Made by a program: the position numbers and the translations under genes
Part shown: positions 6,281 to 13,783 of the stretch, in pieces
Position numbering within the stretch: position 1 is the first letter of the stretch
Layout: every line of letters starts with the position of its first letter
Assembly: GCA_028288775.1 (NCBI GenBank)
Contig: JAQGHP010000546.1
Coordinates: forward strand, 1-13,822
Direction: 5' to 3'
DNA: 13,822 bases
DNA from: Phycisphaerales bacterium
GTDB lineage: Bacteria; Planctomycetota; Phycisphaerae; Tepidisphaerales; Tepidisphaeraceae
The notes under the pieces: model-generated
The model's database searches: none
The model's input: the letters and a program-made list of their open reading frames with translations, nothing else
What the model was told of the DNA's origin: nothing

Positions 6281-8407
6281 TCAGCCGACGTAAACGAACG
6301 ACCTGCCGAAACGGTTGGAAAACTGGGCAAAATCGCCGTTGCTGATTTTTGCTCCGGAGTTCAAGAAGTCGAAATACGGGACGTAGTTGGCCGACCCGAA
6401 CGTGCTGCCAAATGCATTGGAGAATGTTGCGAAATCGCCGTTTGATACTTTCTTGTCACCATTAATATCGCCATAGAGCCGGTGGAAGGTTTTGGTTTCG
6501 TTGCCGCCGGCGAGATGACGGGAAAGGGCGTCGCTGACAAGCGGAGCGTGGACCGTTGCGGTGTAGATCCCGTCGATCAAAGAACCGCGTGCGCTGAACG
6601 CGGAAGTGAGTACGATCGGCACAACCCAGGTGACGCCGCCGTCGGAGGTGGTCAGCGTGCCCAGGGCGATCGACGCGTCCGTCGGCGCGCTACCGTCGTT
6701 GAGCCCGCTGTTGCCGGTGTTTAACTGGGCAATGGTGATGGCCCCGGCGGAGAGGGTGACAGCGCTGGAGAATTTGAAGGTCAGGCTGCGGACCAGCGAT
6801 CGCTGCCGGTTCCCGTCATCAATCGTGGTCGAGACTACGGTCGGTCCGGGGTTGAATACGAAGTTCGCGTATCGCGTGCCCCACAATCCGTCCTCGCCGC
6901 TGTCGTCGGGGAGGGCAGCGCGCGTCAAGGCATATTGGTTGTAGACCCAGAACGTCTTGTCGTCGCTCGGATCGACCGAGATGGCGCTGTAATCGCCCCA
7001 ACGGTTTGATCCGCTGCCGAACGTGCGGATGTAACCGTCCTGGCCCTCCGCCAACGTGGCGCTGGTTTCGACGGTGCCCGGCAGGTCGGTGGGCCGCCGG
7101 CCCGTGTAATAGGCGCCCGCCAGCAGATTGTCGCCGGAGGCGGAGAAGCCGATCGCCATGTCTCCCGCGCCGTCCACCGCGATCGACGGCATGTAGGTCC
7201 ACGTGCCCGGCGCGATGTCCTCGCCGCCAACATTCCCCTGGTCGGCCAGCGACAGTGCGGCGGGCGTGGTCGTGTCAATCTTGTACCAATGGACGGTGGC
7301 CTGCGCGGCGTCGGGGCCCGTATTGGGGTTGATGGTATTGACGGCCCACAAGCTGTTATTGCGCCACACCACGGAGAGGACGCGGGCGTCGTTGGTTTCG
7401 ATCCCGGGGTCGCCGCTGGCCTGCGGGGCGGGGCCGGGGAGCGTGGAGCTTTCGATGTTCGCCGCGGTCGGCGTCGCGCCGAGCATAATGAACTGATTGG
7501 TGAACGTGGGGGAAGTCAGGGGGTTTTGGATGCTGACGACATTAATGTAGTCCGCACCGTTCAGGTCGTGGAATTCAACGTCGTTCTCGTCGGTGGCGGA
7601 GACCAGAAACTCATTGGTGCCCGTGGTTGAGGTGCCGTACATGTGGGCGGGCTCGAGGGTCTGAAGCCCCGTGGTCGCACCGGAGAGCGTGGCGGGGTCG
7701 TAGATGTTTACGGTGGAAGTGTTGCCGGCGTAAAGGTCCGACTTGTTGAGAATCCACAGGCGACTTCCGCCGTATTGAGTTTGGGACGGGATGTCGAACA
7801 TATTGCCCGTGAGATAGACGGCGTTCTGGTCGATGCCCAACTGTGGAAAATCGGGGAAATAATCCGTTCCGCCGAGAGTGACGTTGGAATTGACACTCTG
7901 GAACCACCATCCGTCGTTCGGATTGCTGTCCTTGGAGACGGCGACGACGAGATGCGACTCGTCCGCCCCGCCCAGGATTGAGAACGAGAGCGAGAGCATC
8001 GACACCACGAAGCGGCCCTGGTATTGGTCGTATAGGACCTTCGGGTCGCTCATGAGATCGGGCGGATTGACCGCAAAATTGGCGAAGACGGGGGCGAAGA
8101 AATCGAAGGTCGATTCGCTTTGCTGCTGAACGCCCGCCTTGGTGTACCACTCGATGGCGTCATTGACGACGTTGACCACATGCGCCGGGCCGGCCGCCGC
8201 GATGGGGTCGGGAGGGATGATGTCCCCGCCGTTGAGGGTGGAATCCTGCGTGTAGTTGATTGCCTCGATGGTGGAAAGAGGGGCGGGGGCCGCGGTTAAA
8301 AGCAGCCGCGGCTCCATGTGCTCGACAATGCATCGACTGCGCATGGGCCGTCGAGCCCGGCGAACCGGGAGGCGTGGTGACGCAGCCGATACGAAATTTT
8401 CCTGCAT
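6281..8407 (-). CDS. Secreted planctomycete-type protein with LEPR/LLSA-like sorting motif and C-terminal dockerin
   Basis: 708 residues; the ATG at 8407 has GGAGAGG just upstream. The N-terminus is basic (RRARRPMRSR) and leads into MEPRLLLTAA (31-40), the LEPR-xLL motif of exported planctomycete proteins. Residues about 45-515 form one large, probably beta-rich domain without cysteine-based or obvious catalytic signatures; it includes NRWGDYSAISVDP (468-480), seen in extracellular propeller-like proteins. Residues about 521-640 look like an Ig-like module (PTVVSTTIDDGNRQRS onward). The C-terminus (645-700) is a dockerin-like pair. The first loop, DINGDKKVSNGD (647-658), has the calcium ligands Asp647, Asn649, Asp651 and Asp658. 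The second, at about 680-692, lacks the acidic residues at positions 1 and 5. Location: cell surface or outside. No cohesin gene is in the window. Specific function unknown. Confidence 0.85.
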   Translation of the reverse strand: MQENFVSAASPRLPVRRARRPMRSRCIVEHMEPRLLLTAAPAPLSTIEAINYTQDSTLNGGDIIPPDPIAAAGPAHVVNVVNDAIEWYTKAGVQQQSESTFDFFAPVFANFAVNPPDLMSDPKVLYDQYQGRFVVSMLSLSFSILGGADESHLVVAVSKDSNPNDGWWFQSVNSNVTLGGTDYFPDFPQLGIDQNAVYLTGNMFDIPSQTQYGGSRLWILNKSDLYAGNTSTVNIYDPATLSGATTGLQTLEPAHMYGTSTTGTNEFLVSATDENDVEFHDLNGADYINVVSIQNPLTSPTFTNQFIMLGATPTAANIESSTLPGPAPQASGDPGIETNDARVLSVVWRNNSLWAVNTINPNTGPDAAQATVHWYKIDTTTPAALSLADQGNVGGEDIAPGTWTYMPSIAVDGAGDMAIGFSASGDNLLAGAYYTGRRPTDLPGTVETSATLAEGQDGYIRTFGSGSNRWGDYSAISVDPSDDKTFWVYNQYALTRAALPDDSGEDGLWGTRYANFVFNPGPTVVSTTIDDGNRQRSLVRSLTFKFSSAVTLSAGAITIAQLNTGNSGLNDGSAPTDASIALGTLTTSDGGVTWVVPIVLTSAFSARGSLIDGIYTATVHAPLVSDALSRHLAGGNETKTFHRLYGDINGDKKVSNGDFATFSNAFGSTFGSANYVPYFDFLNSGAKISNGDFAQFSNRFGRSFVYVG

Positions 8408-8606
8408 TTCCTCTCCGGTTTTTGTCTTGTGCGCGTGGCTTATCAGGAAGAGACCGCCGATCCTGATGGTAACAAAACACGGCAGAAATCGCTTGAAAAA
8501 AGCATGACGGGCAAAAAACCAATTTGGAGGGACGCAAATCAGAGGGGGCTAGTGGCCTGCGATGGGTAATCTAGGACTGCAATCGCGTTCCGAAGGATGT
8601 GCCCAT
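8408..8606. other. Non-coding gap between the PLD gene and the dockerin gene
   Basis: 199 nt with no convincing gene. It holds the upstream region of the dockerin gene, including a 7-bp inverted repeat (ATCAGGA at 8442-8448, TCCTGAT at 8461-8467) that could be an operator. No strong promoter and no convincing terminator for the PLD transcript were found; the only stem before a T-run on the minus strand is 5 bp and AT-rich. Confidence 0.4.
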
Positions 8607-9161
8607 TCATTTGGGCGAGTCGGAATGCCGCAGATGCTCCTCGAAATGGGCGAGGTAAGCTGTAAAAAGCACAGGTTTGTCGCGGATGATCAGGAGGTTC
8701 TCGGCGTTGAGGTCTTCCGACTGGTTGGTGAAATTAAACGAACCGGTGATGATCGTGCGGCCGTCGATCAGCATGATCTTGTCGTGCGCGTCCTTGTGAC
8801 GCCCGTCGCGCCAGACGGGCAGGGAAGTGCGGGCAAGATAGGCGGCGGCGGAGTAAATGCCTCCGATGTTATTTTTGTCGAGGATAATTCTTACCCGCAC
8901 GCCTCGCTCCTGGGCCGCCTTGAGGGCGTCGACGATTTCTTCGGCGGTTATCAAATACGCCTGCACGTCGATCGACCGGTTGGCGTGGTCGATTTCGTTA
9001 AGAATGGCGGCCATCGCGCCGCCGCCCGGGGAAAAATAGACGGCGATGCCGTCTTCGATCGCGGCCGGAGGCTTAAGCGTGCGATGCGCATGTGCCGGTA
9101 GCGGATCACGGACGCACCCACATAACAACGTAACTGCAATCAAGCCTGCCAGGTGCTTCAT
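8607..9161 (-). CDS. Single-HKD phospholipase D-like protein, probable lipoprotein nuclease or phosphodiesterase
   Basis: 184 residues. The N-terminus MKHLAGLIAVTLLCGC resembles a lipoprotein signal with the lipidated cysteine at Cys16, though the cysteine at -2 is atypical. The catalytic motif is complete: His126, Lys128 and Asp133 in AHDKIMLIDG, then TGSFNFT and Asn155 (AEN). Only one HKD copy is present, so by analogy with the small Nuc family it should act as a homodimer with two motifs forming one active site. Known of the family: phosphodiesterases acting on nucleic acid or phospholipid through a phosphohistidine intermediate. The region NRSIDVQAYLIT plus VRVRIILDKNN (89-98) matches the usual fold before the motif. 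It follows the toroid/DUF4159 gene by 58 nt and is probably in its operon. Substrate uncertain; nuclease is favoured by size and the GSFNFT segment. Confidence 0.88.
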   Translation of the reverse strand: MKHLAGLIAVTLLCGCVRDPLPAHAHRTLKPPAAIEDGIAVYFSPGGGAMAAILNEIDHANRSIDVQAYLITAEEIVDALKAAQERGVRVRIILDKNNIGGIYSAAAYLARTSLPVWRDGRHKDAHDKIMLIDGRTIITGSFNFTNQSEDLNAENLLIIRDKPVLFTAYLAHFEEHLRHSDSPK

Positions 9162-9219
9162 TTCACCTACAAATTGGATTCGAGTGCCAGCGCGGAGTCT
9201 TCAATAATTACGGTCAGAC

Positions 9220-11670
9220 CTACTTGGCGGGGGGCGGGGTTTTGGCCGTGCTCACCGGCGTGGGCGAGGCCGGGGCCGTCGTCGGCTTGGTAGTTGGTGC
9301 GGTCGTCGGCTTGGGGAGGGGCGGCTTGTAGCCGAACGCGCCGTAGGAAACGATGTTGCGCATGATGGCGGTGGCGCTGTTGGGCGAGTACCCCGAGATG
9401 CCGTCCATCGGCTCGCCGACGAGGCCTCCCGTGAGGTCCTCGCGGCTGTAGAACACAGCGATGCGGTTGCCGCGGGGGATGCCGATCAGCCGCGGCGTCT
9501 TGAGCTTTCCCACCACGCGCTTGTAGAAATCGCGGTAAGTGACCGACTCGATTTGCCCGTCGGCAAGGTTAAACACGGGGCTCTCGATTTCCAAAGGCTT
9601 GGCGAACGCAGCTTCGGCTTCCTTTCCGAAGATGGTCTTGAGCTCGGTCTCGGCGGATTCGCAGAAGTCGGGGCTTCCGCCCGCCGCGTCGATTAGCAGG
9701 GTGCCGCCGTGCAGAACGAACTGCACCAGTTCGGTGCGGGCGGCGGGAGTGAGCGTGAACTTCGTTGTTCCCGTGAGGTGCGCGACCTTATACCCGGCCA
9801 GCTTGCCCGTGCCGGGCGTGACGGTGTCGACGGTTAAATCGGCCTTGTGCTGGTTGTGAAAGATTGCTGCGATCCGCGGCCACGCGCCGGGCTCGGGGTC
9901 CCAGTTGTCCCCGACCTGCAGGCGCGCGATCTTTGCGGTGCGGTCGGCCTGAATGTCGGAGCGCGGGTGTACGACGATGATCTCGCCCTTGTAGCGGAAG
10001 CTCCGCTTGTCAATCGCGTAGAGGAAGACGTCGGCGCCGATATTGAACGCCTCTTCGCGGGTCTTATCGGCGTGGGTCTGCCAGGCGCGGGCCGGGTCGT
10101 AGTCGGGGATCATCACGATCAATTCGCGGACGCCGTTGCTGAGCCCGCGCAGCCGGGGGCGATCCTTCCATTTGCTGAAAAGCTCGTTGGTATAAATGAC
10201 GTGCCCCGCGGGCAGGTCTCGGAACTCGTACTTGGGGTAGAGCTTGCGGCCAAGGGCTTCGATGCTTTTGGCGAAAAGCGTTTTGGAAATTCCGCAGTCG
10301 GCGTTGGCGAAGATCATGCCGCCGCCGTCCACGTATTCTCGCAGCTTGGCGAGGTCTTCCGGTTTGAAATTCACGCTCTGGTCCCCGCTGATGTAGAGGA
10401 TTGGCGCATCGTGGAGCGCGTTCACGGGGACCTTCAAATTGACGATCTGAAAATTAAGCGGGCGTTCGAAACGGCTGGCCGCCCAGTGTGAGAGGTTGGC
10501 GAGGTCGCGGTGGCGCTGGTTCCAATTGCCCTCGGCGATGTTGCCCGTGAGGGACGCGACAACGTCGTACTGGAGCTTGTTCATCATGATCGGCGCGCGG
10601 CCGCGGACCAGGAACAGCACGCCGAAGGAGGTAGCCGTCAGCGGCGTAGCGCCGGGGAAGCCCCCTTCCCAGGCTCCATCGGCACGCTGCGAACGGACGA
10701 GTCTTTCAGCGCCCTCGGCGTACCAATCCGTGTCCCCGAAGTATTTGCGGCCGCTCGCCACGCCGATGCGTTCAACGCCGTACCAGGAATAATTGTTGTT
10801 CACCTCGGCGAAGTGCTTTCCCATCCATGCCAGGCCGTCTTCAATATTCTTGTTCGTGATGTTGCCTTTGCAGTCCACGCCGCGGCCGGTGTTGAGCATG
10901 TCCTCGGTGATGAAGAGCGTCGCAACGCCTGCGGCGGTCATTGAGGCGGTAGCCGGCTTTTGATCCTTGCTCTTGGGCGTCGAGTCGTATGCCCAGCCGC
11001 CCTCCGTGAATTGGTGTGATTTCCACCCCGCGTCAATGGCTTCCCAAACCTTGCTGTCGATCTCAACGTCGTTTTGTGCCCCGGCCCAAAGGCCCAATAC
11101 ACCGTACTGGCTGACGCTGTGATCCAGGCGACCGCTCCCCTTCCCGTCTTCGCCTTTGCCGTTGCCGTAGTCCCAGAAATTCTTGTTTTCGGGACTGCGC
11201 TTGCCGTCGTTCATTCCGCTGATGATCGCGTTGGCATCGTGCTTGGCCATGAGCTTGGCCCGCTTGTCGGCGGCGGGCAGCAGGAGCCAAACCTGAGAAC
11301 GAAGGCCCAGGGAGTAAATCCCGATGACGTCGGCCTTCGACAGGAAGTCAATGGACTTGGCAATGCGCGGGTCATTATTGTCTTCACCGGCGGCGAGCAG
11401 CGCGTACGTCGCGAGCGAACTGAATCCGCCGAAGCTGTCGCCCTGCATCTTGTCGTGATTGTGCTTGGTGCCGACGCGGTTGTTATCGATCTCCCAGTGG
11501 CCGCTGGGCTTCTGCTGGCTATAGATAAATGCCTTGGCTTTTTCGATGGCGGCATCCACTTCCGCAGGGGTTGCGCCGCGGGCGGAGACGCTTGAAAACG
11601 GACAAATGAGAATCGCCAGGAGCAGCCCCCAACTGCCGCAGCGCGGGAAAACCAATTGACGCGCCATCAT
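9220..11670 (-). CDS. Exported prenyltransferase/squalene-cyclase-like toroid protein with two DUF4159-like domains
   Basis: 816 residues; the ATG at 11670 has GAGGG 7 nt upstream (a second ATG follows directly). Residues 1-33 are a signal peptide ending near SARGA. Residues about 37-360 form an alpha-alpha toroid of the squalene-cyclase/prenyltransferase repeat class, with QW-like motifs QKPSGHWE (53-60), FTEGGWAYD (221-229) and QRADGAWEGG (328-337). The DxDD acid motif of cyclases is not seen, so it is probably not a cyclase. Two DUF4159-like domains follow, at about 405-555 (DAPILYISGDQ, EYVDGGGMIFANADCG) and 600-780 (YKVAHLTGTTKF, FVLHGGTLLIDAAGG, RIAVFYSREDL). DUF4159 proteins are common in planctomycetes and have no assigned role. 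The tail (783-816) is Pro/Thr-rich, suggesting a disordered linker or surface tether. It leads the presumed operon with the PLD gene and is divergent from rpsP. Confidence 0.88.
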   Translation of the reverse strand: MMARQLVFPRCGSWGLLLAILICPFSSVSARGATPAEVDAAIEKAKAFIYSQQKPSGHWEIDNNRVGTKHNHDKMQGDSFGGFSSLATYALLAAGEDNNDPRIAKSIDFLSKADVIGIYSLGLRSQVWLLLPAADKRAKLMAKHDANAIISGMNDGKRSPENKNFWDYGNGKGEDGKGSGRLDHSVSQYGVLGLWAGAQNDVEIDSKVWEAIDAGWKSHQFTEGGWAYDSTPKSKDQKPATASMTAAGVATLFITEDMLNTGRGVDCKGNITNKNIEDGLAWMGKHFAEVNNNYSWYGVERIGVASGRKYFGDTDWYAEGAERLVRSQRADGAWEGGFPGATPLTATSFGVLFLVRGRAPIMMNKLQYDVVASLTGNIAEGNWNQRHRDLANLSHWAASRFERPLNFQIVNLKVPVNALHDAPILYISGDQSVNFKPEDLAKLREYVDGGGMIFANADCGISKTLFAKSIEALGRKLYPKYEFRDLPAGHVIYTNELFSKWKDRPRLRGLSNGVRELIVMIPDYDPARAWQTHADKTREEAFNIGADVFLYAIDKRSFRYKGEIIVVHPRSDIQADRTAKIARLQVGDNWDPEPGAWPRIAAIFHNQHKADLTVDTVTPGTGKLAGYKVAHLTGTTKFTLTPAARTELVQFVLHGGTLLIDAAGGSPDFCESAETELKTIFGKEAEAAFAKPLEIESPVFNLADGQIESVTYRDFYKRVVGKLKTPRLIGIPRGNRIAVFYSREDLTGGLVGEPMDGISGYSPNSATAIMRNIVSYGAFGYKPPLPKPTTAPTTKPTTAPASPTPVSTAKTPPPAK

Positions 11671-11733
11671 GTGGTGCCCTCGCAGAAGGTGAGAACGGCC
11701 CGATCAAAGTTCCATTGCTGGGGAAATGGGTTA

Positions 11734-11768
11734 GGGGGAAGTTCCGGCGACCGCGACCGGATTCCCCC
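11734..11768. promoter_or_regulatory. GC-rich hairpin in the divergent region upstream of the DUF4159 gene
   Basis: GGGGGAA (11734-11740) pairs with TTCCCCC (11762-11768), and TCCGG (11743-11747) with CCGGA (11757-11761), with a two-base bulge and a 9-nt loop. This gives 12 pairs. It lies 64 nt or more upstream of the DUF4159 start and has no T-tract. It could be an operator or a leader structure; nothing known is recognised. The rest of the 246-nt gap holds the rpsP promoter. Confidence 0.4.
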
Positions 11769-11840
11769 GAGCATTATTCACCTGCCCGCTTCAAAACACA
11801 ATGAGAAGATTAACAGTCGGCCACTTCCGTTTGCCGCCCC

Positions 11841-11868
11841 TTGTATCGCGTGGGCAACTGGTTATACT
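11841..11868 (+). promoter_or_regulatory. Candidate promoter of the rpsP-trmD-rplS cluster
   Basis: TATACT (11863-11868) matches five of six bases of the -10 consensus. TTGTAT (11841-11846) stands 16 nt upstream and matches three of six -35 bases. The leader would be about 40 nt. The -10 box is the strongest in this gap. Confidence 0.45.
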
Positions 11869-11916
11869 TTCCGATTCAACTAATTTCGGGATTGCATTTA
11901 CGGAGAGTGAACACCC

Positions 11917-12246
11917 ATGGCGGTGAAGTTGCGATTAAAGAGGATCGGGCGGAAGAACGCACCGGTATACCGGCTGAATGCGGTCGATTCCCGCTCGCCC
12001 CGTGACGGGCGTGTGATTGAGGAGCTTGGCTTCTACAATCCGCGCGAGAAGGACCAGGCCAAGCAGTTCAACGCCCAGCTCGACAAGTGCCGGGAATGGA
12101 TGGACAAGGGCGCGATCCCGTCTGAGACGGTTTCCTCGCTGCTCAAGAAACAGGGCGTGGAGCACAAGATGCTTCGCCTGCCCAGGCCCGGCAAGCCCAA
12201 GGTGGTTGCCGCCGCTGCCCCGGCCGCCCAAGCAAAGCCGGCATAA
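11917..12246 (+). CDS. rpsP: 30S ribosomal protein S16
   Basis: 109 residues. MAVKLRLKRIGRKNAPVYRL and DSRSPRDGR followed by EELGFYNP are the conserved S16 core, which helps assemble the 30S body. The C-terminus has an Ala/Pro/Lys tail (from about 92), a common lineage variation. GGAGAG lies about 10 nt before the ATG. It is first in the rpsP-trmD-rplS cluster. In most bacteria rpsP is followed by rimM; here 200 nt of repeats come next. A weak 6-bp hairpin (AGAGGA/TCCTCT, 12251-12272) follows the stop without a T-run. Confidence 0.98.
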   Translation: MAVKLRLKRIGRKNAPVYRLNAVDSRSPRDGRVIEELGFYNPREKDQAKQFNAQLDKCREWMDKGAIPSETVSSLLKKQGVEHKMLRLPRPGKPKVVAAAAPAAQAKPA

Positions 12247-12307
12247 GCTCAGAGGAATGCGTTTACTCCTCTTCGCGCGGAGCGCAGGGTCATTATCGGA
12301 CTCAGCC

Positions 12308-12381
12308 GTTTAGCCGCCCCGCTTGCGGGGCGTGTTTCGCGCCAGCGAAAGAATAACGCTCCGCAAGCGGGGCGGCTAAAC
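12308..12381. repeat. Nested palindrome with self-complementary arms in the rpsP-trmD gap
   Basis: Arms 12308-12332 and 12357-12381 are 25-nt inverse complements with one mismatch. Each arm also folds alone (CGCCCCGC-TT-GCGGGGCG in the left arm). The loop holds a further hairpin, TTTCGC-GCCA-GCGAAA (12335-12350). The layout is the same as at 606-666 but the sequence is unrelated. It is probably a dispersed non-autonomous element. Any rpsP-trmD message must pass through this structure. Confidence 0.82.
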
Positions 12382-12441
12382 AAATGCTCAGCCCGCACTG
12401 GCTTTGGCCGCGCGAAACGCGGTAAACAAAAGCTCTGCCCG
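12377..12441 (+). repeat. Direct repeat flanking a small hairpin just before trmD
   Basis: TAAACAAATGCTCAGCCCG (12377-12395) recurs as TAAACAAAAGCTCTGCCCG (12423-12441), 17 of 19 identical. Between them lies the hairpin CCGCG-CGAAA-CGCGG. The first copy overlaps the end of the palindrome at 12308-12381, and the second stops 5 nt before the trmD start codon. This looks like a second, partial insertion of the same repeat unit. Confidence 0.65.
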
Positions 12442-12446
12442 AACGC

Positions 12447-13226
12447 ATGCCGCTGCGAATCGACATTCTGACGCTGTTTCCGGAAATGTTCGTCCCCATC
12501 CTGGGTACCAGCATTCCCAAACGGGCGGCGGAAAAGGGGTTGGTCAGCTATCATCTGACCAACATCCGGGATTTCGCGACTGATGCCCATAAATCAGTCG
12601 ATGATAAGCCCTTCGGCGGCGGGCCTGGGATGGTGATGATGTGCCAGACGGTGTTCGACGCCGTTAGGCACGCCGAAAAACAGGACTCCCGGCCCGCGAC
12701 GCGGCTGCTACTGAGCCCCCAAGGCCGGGTGTTCGATCAAAGCCTGGCCGAGGAGCTTGCGAAAAAAGATCGCCTCCTCCTGATTGCAGGCCATTACGAA
12801 GGCTTCGACGAGCGTATCATCGAGGGCCTGTCGCCGATGGAAGTAAGCATCGGCGATTATGTTTTGAGCGGCGGAGAACTGGCGGCAATGGTCGTCGTCG
12901 ATGCCGTGGTCCGGTTGCTCCCGGGCGCCTTGGGCGCATCGGACGGGGCGGCGGACGAAACTTTCGCCGACGGGTTGCTGGAATACCCCCAGTACACTCG
13001 GCCGCGAGAATATAACGAGATGCAAGTGCCGGCGGTGCTGCTAAGCGGCGACCACCGGAAGATCGCCCAGTGGCGGCTGGAGCAGCGTAAGCTCCGCACC
13101 GGGCAGCGCAGGCCGGATCTCTGGCAGGCCTACCTGGAAAAAAACGGCCCGCAAGAGTCCGATGTGCGTTCCAAACTCGAACGCCGGTCGGACGCGAAAG
13201 ATGCAGGGCCGAACCCGAACGACTGA
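12447..13226 (+). CDS. trmD: tRNA (guanine-37-N1)-methyltransferase
   Basis: 259 residues. Family landmarks in order: RIDILTLFPEMF (4-15), KPFGGGPGMVM (54-64), LLIAGHYEGFDERI (111-124) and SIGDYVLSGGEL (134-145), which form the SAM-binding trefoil knot. Then DETFADGLLEYPQYTRP (170-186) with Asp170 in the place of the catalytic base, and VLLSGDH with RRPDL near the C-terminus. It makes m1G37 in tRNAs with G36-G37, including Leu(CAG), preventing +1 frameshifts. The start at 12447 is forced: an in-frame TAA lies at 12423-12425 with no start codon between. There is no visible ribosome site, only the repeat copy. The C-terminal 25 residues are a charged extension. Confidence 0.98.
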   Translation: MPLRIDILTLFPEMFVPILGTSIPKRAAEKGLVSYHLTNIRDFATDAHKSVDDKPFGGGPGMVMMCQTVFDAVRHAEKQDSRPATRLLLSPQGRVFDQSLAEELAKKDRLLLIAGHYEGFDERIIEGLSPMEVSIGDYVLSGGELAAMVVVDAVVRLLPGALGASDGAADETFADGLLEYPQYTRPREYNEMQVPAVLLSGDHRKIAQWRLEQRKLRTGQRRPDLWQAYLEKNGPQESDVRSKLERRSDAKDAGPNPND

Positions 13227-13289
13227 TGTACAGTATTTTTCCCGGCCCGCGGTCGTACGTCGGGGTCCCGGATCGGAGACTTAAGAGCC

Positions 13290-13712
13290 ATGATCAACAA
13301 GATTATCGAATCCGTCGAACAGCAGCACCTGAAGAAAGAGAACATTCCCACCTTCGAGATCGGCGACACGGTTGACGTGCATACGCGGATCATCGAAGGC
13401 GAGAAGGAGCGAATCCAGATATTCTCCGGCACGGTCATCATGAATAAGGGCCGGGGCATCAACGAGACGTTTACCGTCCGCCGAATCGTGAACAACGAAG
13501 GCGTCGAGCGCATCTACCCAAAGCATTCGCCGTTCATCTCGAAGGTGGTCGTGAAGCGTGGCGGCGAATCCCGCCGGGCCAAGCTCTTCTACCTCCGCGA
13601 CCGCGTGGGCAAGTCTGTCCGCCTCGCCGAGAAGCGCAAGGAAAAGCGCACCGAAAAGCCCGCAGCCGAGCAGGCGCCGCAGAATGCCGAGCTCGCCGCG
13701 TCTGCGACGTGA
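13290..13712 (+). CDS. rplS: 50S ribosomal protein L19
   Basis: 140 residues. The conserved core is present: FEIGDTVDVHTRIIEGEKER (22-41), IQIFSGTVI, GRGINETFTVRRI, GVERIYPKHSP and RRAKLFYLRDRVGKS. L19 lies at the 30S-50S interface. The C-terminal 25 residues are a Lys/Glu/Ala-rich extension. GGAG lies about 11 nt before the ATG. It follows trmD by 63 nt in the usual order. Confidence 0.98.
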   Translation: MINKIIESVEQQHLKKENIPTFEIGDTVDVHTRIIEGEKERIQIFSGTVIMNKGRGINETFTVRRIVNNEGVERIYPKHSPFISKVVVKRGGESRRAKLFYLRDRVGKSVRLAEKRKEKRTEKPAAEQAPQNAELAASAT

Positions 13713-13783
13713 GCGGGGGCGGGAAAGTGCAGAGTAAGAACTTAGGAAAGGGAATTTCTTTCACGCCGGGTACGAGCGACAGC

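Noticed and set aside
6281..8407. Cellulosome component
   Set aside because: A dockerin-like end exists, but no cohesin or glycoside hydrolase domain is visible in the window.
8515..8540. Terminator for the PLD transcript (5-bp stem before a T-run, minus strand)
   Set aside because: The stem is short and AT-rich, too weak to support.
9220..11670. Squalene-hopene cyclase
   Set aside because: The toroid has QW-like motifs, but the DxDD catalytic motif is not seen, and more than half of the protein is DUF4159-like or tail.
12249..12590. Small genes or a rimM remnant in the rpsP-trmD gap
   Set aside because: Frames there translate palindromic repeats or the antisense of trmD; no RimM motif was seen.
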